A stretch of DNA of 64,000 nucleotides, taken from positions 25,974,008-26,038,007 of the forward strand of contig CM049313.1 of NCBI GenBank assembly GCA_026874595.1. The letters are read 5' to 3'. Position 1 is the first letter of the stretch, and each line of letters begins with the position of its first letter. Source of the stretch: Sipunculus nudus. Lineage: Eukaryota > Annelida > Sipuncula > Golfingiida > Sipunculidae. A program made the translations under genes and the position numbers. Positions 37,501-48,950 of this stretch are shown piece by piece. The notes under the pieces were generated by a model that was not told where the DNA came from, made no database searches, and saw nothing but the letters and a program-made list of their open reading frames with translations.

Positions 37501-38796
37501 TACTGTCACCTACAACCATGACATCGTCAGGTGATACTGATCTCATGCCTGTACTGTACCTACAACCATGACATCGTCAGGTAGAGTACTCATCTCATGC
37601 CTGTACTATCACCTATAACCATGACATCGTCAGGTGGTGTACTTATACCACGTCTGTCCTGTCACCTACAACCATGACATCGTCAGGTGAAGTACTCATC
37701 TCATCCCTGTACTGTCACCTACAACCATGAAATCGTCAGATGGTGTACTCACCCAACGCCTGAACTGTCACCTACAACCAGGACATCGTCAGGTGGTGTA
37801 CTTATCTCATGCCTGTACTGTCACCTACCACCATGACATCGTCAGGTGGAGTACTCATCTCATGCCTGTACTGTCACCTACAACCGTTACATCGTCAGGT
37901 TGTGTACTCATCTAATGCCTGTACTGTCACCTACAACCATGACATCGTCAGGTGGTGTACTCATCCAACGCCTGTACTGTCACCTACTACCATGACATCG
38001 TCAGGTGGTGTACTCATCCAACGCCTGTACTGTCATCTACATCCATGGCATCGTCAGGTGATGTACTCATCCAACGCCTGTACCGTCACCTACAACCAAG
38101 ACATCATCAGAAGGTGTACTCATCCAGCGCCTGTCCGGTCACCTACAACCATGACATCGTCAGGTGGTGTACTCATCTCATGCCTGTACTGTCACTTACA
38201 ACCATGACATCGTCAGGTGGTGTACTCATACCACGCCTGTACTGTACCTACAACCATGACATCGTCAGGTAGAGTACTCATCTCATGCCTGTACTGTCAC
38301 TTACAACCATGACATCGTTAGATGGTGTACTTATCTCATGCCTGTACTGTCACGTACAACCATGACATCTTCAGGTGGTGTACTCATCCAACGCCTGTAC
38401 TGTCACCTACAATCATAACATCGTCAGATGGTGTACTCATCGCGCGCCTGTACTGTCACCTACAACCATGATATCGTCAAGTGAATTCATCTCATGCGTG
38501 TACTGTCACCTACAATATGACGACGTCACGAAGTGTAATCCATCCATACCTGTAATATCACCTTCAACCATGACATAGTCAGGTGGTGTACTCATCTCAT
38601 GCCTGTACTGTCAACTACAATATGACGCAGTCACGAAGTGTAATCCATCTATACTTGTACTACCACCTACAACCATGACATCGTCAGGTGGTGTACTCAT
38701 CTCATGCCTGTGACAACCACCTGTAATCCACCCATGCCTGTAATGTCACCTACAACTATGACGTCATCAGGTGGTGTAATCCATCCATGCCTGTAC
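34528..38796 (+). repeat. 53-bp minisatellite, about 80 copies, with higher-order blocks
   Basis: Unit CAGGTGGTGTACTCATCTCA then TGCCTGTACTGTCACCTACA then ACCATGACATCGT, period 53 bp. Variants include CCAACGCCTG or ACCACGCCTG for TCATGCCTG, and GTAGAGTAC or GTGAAGTAC for GTGGTGTAC. The same order of variants is repeated in blocks: one starting near 34871 recurs near 35824 (+18 units) and near 37465 (+31 units). Another, with CATGGCATCGTC, AAGACATCATCAGAAGG and CCAGCGCCTGTC, occurs near 36247, 36617 and 38043. The final 300 bp is diverged. Since 53 is not a multiple of 3, each frame cycles through three phases and meets TGA once per cycle, so the open frames here are not genes. Confidence 0.98.
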
Positions 38797-39934
38797 AAAA
38801 TATATAAATGCATGTAAAATCACTGCATAAATCAAGCTCGATTAATTGCCTATTTTAATCTCTCATGTTTTTGTTTTTTTTTTTTGTTTTTTTTTTGCAT
38901 GTATTTTCTAGTCACAGCATATTCACAGCGTGGTGTTGCATTATATAATGGGATATTGGCGGTACCTGTTGATGTCTGTGGACCCCCTGACACCAGCCTG
39001 TTGGCCTATTTCTATTGCCCCTCATATCTCATGTTGTCATCAAGCCCCGCCGCTGCCCCGGCACCCTGATTATGTTTATAACACACGTACTGACACCGGA
39101 CCATTTATACACCCAGTGGCAGAAAACATGGTAATGGCACCAGCTGGTGTAATTTTATGTGTAATTCAAGATAATCAGTAAATTATAGGACCCCAGTGTC
39201 AGGGTGACATTACACTTAAAACTTTATTTGCACCACGGAGCACATTTTAACTCATTTTGCTAATAAATAAGATAACTATTTCTGTAACCAGAGAAACAGC
39301 TATTTGTTGGATTGTGGGTCTGATTGGCAGATGGATTATAATAGAAATATGAAGTAAATGATTAAGCCCGGTGTCAGCCTTAAACTTAAGGCCTCAGCCT
39401 CCTCTAATATTTATAATTATAAATATATTATTTCAGAAAATTGCTGAACTACTAGATCATTGTTACATCGGGAAAATGTCTTGCCGACATTACATTTCTT
39501 CATTATTCATTAAGAACAGGTAATTGACTTTTCAACCAACTGGTGGGGGGCGGGGGGGGGGGGCACACAAAATACTCGTACGAATACCTACTGTCACCCG
39601 ATAAAAGTTACCCCTTTCTGGTGCCCAAGGGAAAAGGCTGCCCTTACCAAGTGACGGACCGGGTTGTCTTAATATTTGGTTCAACGTGGAAAAGTAGAGA
39701 TTGTGTGGTTTTTGATGGCGCTCTCGACGTATGAATACTCAGGGACACAAAAAATCACAATCAGTGGCTAAACAACAAGGGTATATTAAAAGAACAGGTA
39801 CAGAATTCAAAATCACATACCAGGTGGGGTTTCCAATCTGTTACGCCTCACTAGATATATTTGTTCATACACTAGATAAAACTTTACTAAAAGCACAGTC
39901 TCTAGATCTCCTGGACTGGTGATACTGGACCACG
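38797..39934 (+). other. intron 1, nothing recognised
   Basis: Non-coding, with T-rich runs at about 38872-38897 and a G-rich run at 39543-39563. No repeat family identified. Confidence 0.5.
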
Positions 39935-40600
39935 GCTGGACGACACCTCATTGGACACCCGCTGAGAGCACCTGACTACACCTCTCTGGCCACACGCTGG
40001 CAGCACCTCACTGGACACCCGCTGGCAGCACCTCACTAGACACCCGCTGGCAGCACCTCACTAGACACCCGCTGGCAGCACCTCACTAGACACCCGCTGG
40101 CAGCACCTCACTAGACACCCTCTGGCAGCACCTCACTGGACAGCACCTCGCTGGCAGCACCTCACTGGACAGCACCTCGCTGGCAGCACCTCACTAGACA
40201 CCCTCTGGCAGCACCTCACTGGACAGCACCTCACCAGACACCCTCTGGCAGCACCTCACTGGACAGCACCTCGCTGGCAGCACCTCACTGGACACCCGCT
40301 GGTAGCGCCTCACTTGGCAGCACATCGCTCGACAGCACCTCACTGGACAGCACCTTACTGGCAGCACCTGGCTGGGCAGCACCTCGCTGGACAGCAACTC
40401 ACTGGAAGCACCTCGCTGGACAGCACCCGGCTGGCAGCACCTCGCTGGACACCGGCTGGCAGCACCTCACGGGATACCGGCTGGTAGCACCTCACGGGAC
40501 ACCGGCTGGCAGCACCTCACGGGACGCAGGCTGGCAGCATCTCACTGATCGCTGGGTCCCAGCCCCTCTCTGGTCACTGGGTAGTGGCAACTCTCTGGAC
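39935..40600 (+). repeat. 25-bp / 15-bp compound minisatellite
   Basis: Unit CTGGCAGCACCTCACTAGAC then ACCCG (25 bp), alternating with a shorter CTGGACAGCACCTCG form. The centre (40020-40130) is near-perfect and the flanks are diverged. It is GC-rich compared with the rest of the intron. Frames through it are Cys/Arg/Val or Ser/Pro-rich artefacts. Confidence 0.95.
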
Positions 40601-41264
40601 TCCGGCGGACGGCACTTCTGGTCTCTGTAGGCTCCACACTCTGTCTCCACGAATACTGTATAAGGCCTCTCTTAAATACCTTTCTATCCTCGAGGCTCAT
40701 GTATATTCATAAGACTAAAACAAAGCCTCGCCTGCTTTTCTACTGTGGCCAATCAATATTCATGAGCACACTGAATACTAAATAGGCTGGGAACAAAACA
40801 CGCTGATTCTAAAGCGATCTAATTCAACAAAAGGCATAACAAGACCTGCTGTGCATTCGGCAACCTTTAATTGATAGCCCGCCGTTGTTTAACAGTACAA
40901 TACCCTGACCGGCACGTCAATTCTCGTTCAACAAATACAAATGTACAGCTAACCCGGTCCAGCTAACCGGAGAAATGAAAATAAAACGAAATGACACCAA
41001 CACATGCTTCAGTCACCTATCAGTCAGCCATTATGTCAGCTGGAGTAGCAGGTCTGTCACATTTTATCTTGATGATGGCTTTTCTTTTTACACAAATTTG
41101 TGCAAGCCAGGGTGGCATGATTACCATATAACTAATAGAAATATCTTTCTATTATGAACTCCATCTCTCTCTGAGTTTAATAGTAATATACAAACAAATG
41201 ATTTGTGTGTATAAGAATATAAACTCTTTACTGGTCTAACCTGGGTTTCCTTTATATTTTTCAG
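40601..41264 (+). other. intron 1, 3' end before exon 2
   Basis: Non-coding. It ends with a good polypyrimidine tract and acceptor, TTTATATTTTTCAG, immediately before exon 2. Confidence 0.6.
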
Positions 41265-41521
41265 GTACCTTGGTATTTCAAGTACAACATACACAACGGT
41301 TTTGACAAGCCCAAAAATAAATTTTAGGAGCAAATGCTCCAAAATAGATGTGCTTGACGAGAACCAGCGTAAATTATGCACCAAATCAAAGAATATTCTG
41401 GACGTTTTACGAGATGGCGCCGCCATGGGGATAGACGAGTGTCAGTTCCAATTCCGACACCGACGGTGGAACTGTACCACTTTTAACGAAACCAGCGTAT
41501 TCGGGAACATATTGAAGAAAA
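41265..41521 (+). CDS. wnt16: Wnt16 exon 2: N-terminal Wnt domain
   Basis: This exon encodes residues 31-116 and the first base of codon 117. It completes the SWWYLG start, then carries the first four conserved cysteines (C55, C69, C90, C101). The central signature DECQFQFRHRRWNC (88-101) is diagnostic of Wnt proteins. Two N-glycosylation sequons are visible: N100-C-T, conserved across Wnts, and N105-E-T. The last residues SVFGNILKK match the region where Wnts read VFG. The acceptor is TTTTTCAG and the donor AAGAAAA|GTAAGT. The exon length (257 nt) is usual for a Wnt second exon. The frame stays open past the donor to a TGA/TAA-type stop at 41686-41688 because the junction has been tandemly copied, so an unspliced transcript would add about 55 residues and truncate the ligand. 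Confidence 0.95.
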
Positions 41522-41770
41522 GTAAGTCTCAAGCACTTAATGAAAGCAGCGTATTAAGAAATATATTGAGGTATAAAACCAACGCGTATTTTCAGAAAAC
41601 ATTAAAGAATAGTATATCTCACACATTTAATGAAACCAGCGTATCCAGGAACGCATATATTGAAGAAAAGTATATGTCACACATTTAATGAAACCAGTGT
41701 ATCCAGGAACGGATATTGAAGAATAGTCTATCTCACACATTTAATGAAAAGAGCGTATTGAAGAAAATGA
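41480..41770 (+). repeat. tandem copies of the exon 2 splice-donor junction
   Basis: The last 40 bp of exon 2 plus the first ~15 bp of intron 2 (TTTTAACGAAACCAGCGTAT through ATTGAAGAAAAGTAAGTCTC) reappear about four to five times downstream: near 41535, 41577, 41625, 41682 and 41738. Spacing is about 42-57 bp. The copies keep GAAACCAGCGTATCCAGGAAC and ATTGAAGAA. The donor GTAAGTCTC of the real junction is GTATATCTC, GTATATGTC or GTCTATCTC in the copies, so the copies have weak or dead donors. A coding segment has therefore been multiplied in place. Confidence 0.88.
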
Positions 41771-42329
41771 TCTTACCTTTACAGAAACCTTCCAGATATA
41801 AATTTGTAAAAGTAAAGAAAAGAAAGCTATTAACTATAAGGGAGTGGTGATGCATGGGAACAATATGCCAACCAATCCAATAACCAACACTAACCTATTT
41901 CTTTCGTTAAAACTGGCGAACCGCAAAGCATCATGAACCATGGGACACAGTTGATGATTAATGTTAGTAACTGAATGTTATATTTATGTACATAACTCAG
42001 TTTCTTAGCTATACCCTGATAATCAAAATATTGGAATTTAGCGGGTCTTTGTTACAGTTACCACCAAAAACCTACTGAAACGTGGATGTACAGGTTTATG
42101 TCTTTAATCTCTAAAGTGTTCAACCAGAAGTAAAATTTTACTGATCCTAGCCAAGTACATTTTAATGAAAATACACCAATTATTTTTCTACGCCAATCAT
42201 CCCATTTATATATAGAAAGAGGTGTGCTGTCGGTTATTAAACGTGTTAGAAATCCAATATTGCCGCTAAGCAGAGATCTTAGATTTCCTTTTAGGGTACA
42301 GTATCTCAAGAACAGTTTAAACCATATAT
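41771..42329 (+). other. intron 2, nothing recognised
   Basis: Non-coding and AT-rich. Confidence 0.5.
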
Positions 42330-42870
42330 ATATATGGCGGTCACTCTTTTTCCGTCCGGCCGTTCGGTTGTCCGTCAACAGGGCACAAATCGAAATCTAA
42401 CTCATGAAGGTTAACAAATTTCTCCTTGGAAACCTGAAATGAGGTCACTGCGACCTATATTTTCCGATCTATGGGGCTTGTAAGCACCCCCCAAGAATAA
42501 TTTAAAATTTGATACAAAAGCTCCAGAATCTGTAAAACTACTGCATTGGTTGCCATGTGTCTTTGCTCGAATATTGGCCACGAAGTGTTCCATCAATTCC
42601 TGAAAACTGGTGGCGCCACTTGTATTTTTTTCTAATTTTTACACGGTAACCATTAGACCTGGTTGAAAGGGATGCATGGATTGGTCCAAAAATCAAATTG
42701 ATGCATGGATTGGTCCAAAATCAAATTGACCGAAAGTCTTGGATAGCTTTGTCTTCTGCGGAAGAAAGGTGGCGCCACCTTCTGTCCTTTTCTTGTTTTC
42801 GCGCCTTTTAATACCCCATCATTGCCACTTGACAGTATTCTGAGCATTATAAGTCTAAAACTGATGGACA

Positions 42871-43835
42871 GATTGGGCTGAAATTGTGCATGTCCATTGA
42901 TCTTGGATACCTCCATCTTGTATTCAAGACTGGCGGCGCTATCTGCAATCGAAATTGTGTGGCGTCCATCCGTACGTTTGCTTTCGGTGAATATTGCTCA
43001 TATCTCCGGAGTTGATAAAAGTATTGGTGTGAAATTTGGCATGTCTACCCATCTTGGAAAGTTTTTTCATAAACCAGACAGGTGGCGCCACCTACCTTCA
43101 GGTTTTTGTAGAATAAAATATTGCCTTTTTCTGAGGAGTGATTTACCCTATTGGCCTGAAATTGTGCATATCCATAGATCTTGGACTCCTCCGTCTTGTA
43201 CTCAAGACTGGTGGCGCTATCTGCAATCTTTATTGTGTGGCGTCCATCCGTACGTTTGCTTTCGGTGAAAATTGCTCATATCGCCGGAGTGATTCAAGGT
43301 ATTGGTCTGAATTTTGGCATGTCCTTCGATTAAGAAAGTTTTCTAGTAAACCAGACAGGTGGCGCCACCTACCTTCAGGTTTTTGTAGAATAAATTAATG
43401 CCCTTTTCTGAGGAGTGATTTTTCATATTGGCCTGAAATTGTGCATATCCATAGATCTTGGACTCCTCCATCGTATACTCAAGACTGGTGGCGCCATCTG
43501 CAATCGTTTTGGTGTGGCGTCCATCTGTACATGTGCTTTGGGTGAAAATTGCTCATATATCCGGAATGGTTCAAGGTATTGGTCTGAAATTTGGTATGTC
43601 CATTCATCTTGGAAAGTTTTCTCATAAACAAGACAGGTGGCGCCACCTACCTTCCAGTTTTTGTAGAATAAATTAATGCCCTTTCTGAGGAGTTATTTGC
43701 TCTATTGGGTTGAAAATGTGCATATCCATAGATCTAAGACTCCTCAATCTTGTACTCAAGACTGGTGGCGCTATGTGCAATCTTAATTGTGTGGCGTCCA
43801 TCCGTATGTTTGCTTTCGGTGAAAACTCCTTCTTG
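42871..43835 (+). repeat. 278-bp tandem repeat inside family A (about 3.5 copies)
   Basis: The phrase ATTGGCCTGAAATTGTGCAT recurs at about 42871, 43149, 43428 and 43704. Each copy holds TCAAGACTGGTGGCGC.ATCTG, TGTGGCGTCCATCCGTACG, TTGCTCATAT.TCCGGAGTG and a terminal CAGGTGGCGCCACCTACC. The same unit is tandem at 54295-55135 in intron 3. Confidence 0.9.
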
Positions 43836-44935
43836 AAGCAATTATTTTAGGCAATTGAAGCCAAAAATTTCATCCCAAACCTTTCATAATCCATTGATTG
43901 ATTAATTACCTATATTTGGGGGAAGAGTTCCGTTGATTTTGGAGTCACAAGGTCAAGGTAACAGATCCAAGTTCTTAAAAAGGCGTGTGGGCCTTTCATC
44001 TTTCACATCAGAAGGGCAACGGTCAAGGTCACAGGAGGCATTTCTATAAAAAGGTTCTGGGTATATTTTAAGATAAGCTTTTCATCCCAAACCTTCACTC
44101 TTTAAAAGAGGAACACGTACCAATACGGGAAGAGCCATGTTGATTTTGAGGTAATAAGGCCAAACATCAAGGTCACAGGATTCCAACTTTAAAGTAGCTT
44201 ATGGTTGAATTTTAAGCCAGAATAATCATCCCAAACCTTTAATCTTTCACAGATGGATCACCCACCAATAGAGAAAAAATCCTGTATATATAAGGTCACG
44301 AGGTCAGAGGTCAAGATCCCTTGACCTTGATCTTCAAGACCTTATTTACAGAAAGATAGGATATTTATTAATCCTATTACTTTCAATTACTGTATATTTT
44401 CCCCTCAAATTTGACATACCTGTTGTGTCATCAAGTTCTTGAAGGATATAAGAAACTGGTGACCTTGAATTTTGAGGTCAGCTTTGTTGAAAATATTGGT
44501 TATTTGTGACTGTCATAACTTTAAAAGTTCTTCATATTTTCCCCTTAAATTTGCTACACTAATTGTTTCAACAAAGTTCTTAGAGGAGTTTGAAAACTGG
44601 TGATCTTGAGCTTAATTTTCATGGTCAAATCTGGACGGTAATAATATATGCTTCAGAAGATGAGGTCCTCTTTTAAAGGGGGTATCAGGCCTGCCAAATC
44701 ACTCTATTTCAAAAGAGTCACTCTTTTTTTAAATATCCTGAAATCGACGCTTATTACAATTTTTTCTCTTTTTGTCTGTGAAAAAGTCAGAGAATTCCAA
44801 TACATACCGTCTCTAATGCTTTATTAGTCCAATTAGAGCAAGAATGGGACACTTTGCTATTGTCATGTGTGCAAAGCATGTGCCCTTATCTTCATGCAGG
44901 GGGATGTGCACCATGTATGTTTCTGACCTTTGGAG

Positions 44936-44938
<3 letters not shown>

Positions 44939-44998
<60 letters not shown>
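44939..44998. repeat. (TA)n microsatellite
   Basis: About 60 bp of uninterrupted TA. Confidence 0.95.
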
Positions 44999-45002
<4 letters not shown>

Positions 45003-45330
45003 TACATACATACATAGTATGTGAAACTCATCTTGATTCAGTCTGTGATATAAAAATGGGGAATTGCCATTAATTATACTCCTTTTCTCACTCTTTATTT
45101 CACTCTTTATAAGTGTGTACTCTTTTTTGAAAGCACTTTTTTGCGGTCATTTACTTTTGGCAGGCCTGCATGGGGTATGCCCAGTGTCTGGGGATATATC
45201 TATACGGCATCTCTGATGCCAGCGTTATCTAGTTAAGTGACTGTGACCTACATAATAATGTATCTGCTTAAGCTATTAGTAGTGCATGTGCAAGATTCAG
45301 CTGAGCGTCGTGGCAAATGGCCACTTGTTT

Positions 45331-46325
45331 ATATTATTTTTAACCTGTATCACAATAAGCACGGGTTATCCCCATGATTGCATGGGAAACGCCCTATCAC
45401 TGACGAAATATTTCAAATAACATAATCCTGTTTGAAACATACCGCCTTTTTGTTGGATTCATATATAAGAAATGCAGTGATATCTCACCAGTTATCCTTT
45501 CTTCCGTATTGAAATGTTCGGTTATTCAAATAAATGTTAAGATTCTTTGGTCATAATCATATGTATTATTCATTCGATAATCTTTGAAGAATGGAATCCA
45601 TGTTGACATTTCTAAACACTTATAATGCAATTAAAGTATGTTAAAAATTATAACAATTGGGGAGAGCAAACGATATTGTGCCTCCTGTCATTTTTTGTTT
45701 GAAAGAAGGATTTAGGGAGCTCTAGGGAGATACATTTTTACATTTGTGGAGACGAAGTTTAGCTCCCCCTGCTACTGTAATAACTGGGGATAATAGTTGA
45801 CATGATATAATGAGGCAGAGCCTTAAATAAGCGGTAATCGCCGAATATTAATATACGAAGTCATGATCAGTCAACAACAGAAATACCTATATAGACATAC
45901 TTATAGACATATACACTAATCTTTTGAAAAGGGTAAAACCAAACAGTCACGTGACATTCATCCTGCTGCAAGTTTTTGATTACCATTGCCGTCCGACAGA
46001 AATATAAGGGAGGTTAGGACGTAAATCTGGCTGATTTATATTGCTAATATTTCAGCTTTGGTAACGGGACAGTAGCCAGCTTAATTGGTGAATGATGTGT
46101 TCATTTCTCGCCTGATTAGATCAGATGAGACATTAACCCCTCGCCTGCTAGCACGCAGTCGGCTGTGAAATTGGGGTTTGTTTCAGCCTACAGGGACAAT
46201 AATAATTAAATTTGTCCGTAATGGCTGCCTTCCATTCTATGATACAACATAAACATTAAAAATCAAAATACATTTTAAGTGCCAGTAAATTTAAAATGGC
46301 AGGAACACCTAAGGACATGCTTTGA
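45331..46325 (+). other. intron 2, nothing recognised
   Basis: Non-coding and largely non-repetitive. Confidence 0.5.
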
Positions 46326-46640
46326 CAAAAAGTCGGGGATACTATGGTTTCAGCACGGTCGCGTCACCACCGTCGTCGACAAACCTTACACACGATAACA
46401 GAAAATATATTTAACCAATATTTTTCAAGCTTTGCAAATAAATATGAGTCAGAGGACGAAGCCTATTTAAAAGGGGTTCTTGGGCTATAATATGAGAGTG
46501 ACCATATCCTCAAATAAATCATATTTTTTTGTGAAAATCGCACAAACCTTAAATATCTCAGGACAGGCTCCATGAATTATTATGAAAATCTAGTTGGTGT
46601 AAGATCTTAGATAGCTTTGACTCGTCCGGAAGACTAGTAT
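46326..46640 (+). mobile_element. family A-related fragment, copy 3
   Basis: It starts AAAAAGTCGGGGATACTATGG then TTTCAGCACGGTCGCG and a CCACCGTCGTCG block. The same start is found at about 53550 in intron 3 (AAGTCGGGATACTATGGTTT). It ends at GATCTTAGATAGCTTTGACT, a phrase shared with the other copies. A truncated member of the family. Confidence 0.6.
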
Positions 46641-46689
46641 GTTATGTGGGAGGGAGGGGGCGAGGTCATAGACTTCATAGAGTTTTATA

Positions 46690-46945
46690 TGGTGAGGGGT
46701 AGGGACGTTCACTTGGTATGATTGTAGGTGGTGGGCGGGTCGTAAACATTGTATGCTTGTCGGTGGTGGGCGGGTCGTAAACTTGGTATGATTGTAGGTG
46801 GAGGTGGTGATGGTGGCGGGGGGGGGGGGGGGGGGGGGGTGGTCGAATACTTATTATGATTGTAGGCGATGGGCAGGTCGTAAATTTGGTATGATTGTAG
46901 GTGGTGGGCGGGTGGTTAACTTGGTATGATTGTAGGTGGGGAGCT
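46690..46945 (+). repeat. ~35-bp G-rich tandem repeat with poly(G)
   Basis: Unit TTGGTATGATTGTAGGTGGT then GGGCGGGTCGTAAAC, about 6 copies, interrupted by a 22-bp G run at 46818-46839. The + strand is G-rich throughout. The complementary frame is a Pro/His-rich artefact. Confidence 0.85.
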
Positions 46946-47693
46946 CGTTTACTTGTATTTTTCCACTTTAAAGCTTCTTTGCCATCTGAAGATAGGCAGT
47001 TCCTCCAGTATATGTTTGACGGCACCGGGCAGAGGCGGTTGCTTAAATTTTTGAAGAGAATACAATAGAAATTACTAGTAATTCTTAATGATTAGAAATT
47101 TTGATTAACACCTAAGAGACAAAGAAGTTTAAAAAAATCTACTGCTGTTTCTGTATAACAAATTTATTTACTGCAGTATGTTTAATAATATATTTCAAAT
47201 GTATTTTTGGTTTGTTGGTTGATATCAGATATGACTCAGAGTTTAGAGTCTAGTGGCAGGTTATGATTAATATCACCTGAAGGTATGTCTGAACGAGATA
47301 TTTGGAATGTACAACGATCTTATGAGCCTTATACATGTATAATAATTTAATGTACATTTTGTTTTATCAATTTGACTCCCTCCGGTTGATAGACTTTGTT
47401 TATACACTGTTGTGTCAGTGTGTGTCATTTTGTTCTGAATCATTGTATAATATATTATGCCATTATTTTGCGTGCCATGATGTTGTTGGTCCAGAGACAT
47501 CAGGTCGGTCAACTGTCACCACACGTTCAGGACGAGCCTGCATGGCAGCCAGTCACGTATAGCTTCTACGTGGGGCTTCAAATGGCGTGCTACAGTTATC
47601 ATACAGATGTATCAGCAGAGCTAGCGTTATAGGGTGCGGCTCAAGTTCCTGACCCACACAGAGCTTCAAAATACCACAGGTCTTGTTGCAAGG

Positions 47694-47695
<2 letters not shown>
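46946..47695 (+). other. intron 2, nothing recognised
   Basis: Non-coding. Confidence 0.5.

Positions 47696-47742
<47 letters not shown>
47696..47742. repeat. (GA)n microsatellite
   Basis: Uninterrupted GA tract. Confidence 0.95.
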
Positions 47743-47744
<2 letters not shown>

Positions 47745-47857
47745 TTGTAAACTGCACAGTAGAGTGGACATACCTGTGTAAGCTACATAGAAAAGTTCAG
47801 GGGTAGAATTCTAAATAACTTCAGGTTGCAGCAGCAGCATCAGTCGGGGCCCGCAGT

Positions 47858-48051
47858 AGACATCGTTGTGTAGCCAGGGCTTGATCGTTGTGTAGACAGG
47901 GCTTGATCGTTGTGTAGACAGGGCTTGGTCGTTGTGTAGACAGGGCGTGATCGTTGTGTAGCCAGGGCTTGATCGTTGTGTAGACAGGGCGTGATCGTTG
48001 TGTAGACAAGGCGTGATCGTTGTGTAGACAGGGCGTGATCGTTGTGTAGAC
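47858..48051 (+). repeat. 22-bp minisatellite, about 9 copies
   Basis: Unit GATCGTTGTGTAGACAGGGC then TT or GT, nearly identical across copies (GACAGGG or GCCAGGG). The minus-strand frame reads as a Tyr-Thr-Thr-Ile repeat and is not a gene. Confidence 0.96.
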
Positions 48052-48850
48052 GATTTTTTGTGGTAACCTGGCCCAGACTATGTCCATAAATTACAAAATG
48101 ATAAGTTTTTATGCTGGTTTATCTTTATCCGCAGTGGACTGAAGGGAAATGTCATTAACTCTTTCATCATCTGGTCACACTTACACGTCGTAGTTATCCG
48201 ATCAGGATCATCAAAAAGAAGAGCGGTAACTGGTCACGTGCTCAACATACAGGTGTGCAGGGCATACTTTAATGTGCAGTTGACTCCTATTTGTGCGGTT
48301 GTAAATAGAAATTATGCAGTTGTTATTTCGATTTGTACAAGTCTAACATTTGTAGTTTTGTCCTAGTCACAGACGGAGAAAAACACCTTTATGTCAATGA
48401 GCAATAACTGAACTCGATCATTCACATCAAGGCTACACCATGCATGTAATGGGCTAGAGATGCAAACTCAAGATCAACTGAATATGCTTAAACCTGAAAA
48501 GCCCTCTTTCTTACACAAAGGAGTTTATATAAATCTATATAAACTCCTTGCTTATACCTTTGCCTTCTACTCCGTTACAGGTAGGCTTCTAGGCATAATT
48601 TATGCGGACGGGGAACGCTTGATAGCAAGTTTGTGCATTTCTAAAGTTTCCTTGAATTATACCCTGCAGCAGTGAAAGATAGGGCATTGTTGAGGAAGTG
48701 TATACGTGTATTAACTCACTGCCCCGCTCACTGCTTGAACCCTATGAAAGGTCCGTCCACCAGGCTCAAGTCACCACCCTTTTGAAGAGGGTGACGTTGT
48801 TATTTATTAATATATATTGTTTTTTGCAATATTATAATACTATTCTCTGA
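48052..48850 (+). other. intron 2, nothing recognised
   Basis: Non-coding. Confidence 0.5.
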
Positions 48851-48854
48851 AAAG

Positions 48855-48950
48855 TAGGGGGGGTGATTACATTGGCCATCCCCCCCTTGCCAAAAAGTGG
48901 GGGGTATATATACCCCCCCCCCCACCCCGCTATATTGACGCCCCTGGTGA
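48855..48950 (+). repeat. dispersed direct repeat, copy 1
   Basis: AGGGGGGGTGATTACATTGG then CCATCCCCCCTTGCC and TATATTGACGCCCC. It is matched at 49880-49945 by AGGGGGATGATTACATCGGC, CATCCACCCTTACTG and TGTATTGACGCCCC, about 1 kb downstream in the same orientation. Confidence 0.65.

Larger units (their letters stand above)
42330..45330 (+). mobile_element. interspersed repeat, family A, copy 2 (about 3 kb)
   Basis: The head (TTTTTCCGTCCGGCCGTTCG, then GGGCACAAATCGAAATCTAAC) matches copy 1. Then come GGTGGCGCCAC phrases, a 278-bp tandem array (listed separately), AGGTCAAGGTCAC-type blocks between 43940 and 44330, and a tail CAGCTGAGCGTCGTGGCAAATGG near 45299. The tail phrase CAGCTGAGCG also ends copies at 49131 and (as GAGCTGAGCGCCG) 56133. 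There are no intact open frames. It contains an (AT)n tract at 44939-44998 that may be internal to this copy only. Confidence 0.7.

Noticed and set aside
35360-38578. Many overlapping open frames with recurring peptides such as CTVTYNHDIVRW
   Set aside because: They are translations of the 53-bp minisatellite. The period is not a multiple of three, frames cycle, and each meets the TGA in CCATGACAT. No splice or start evidence.
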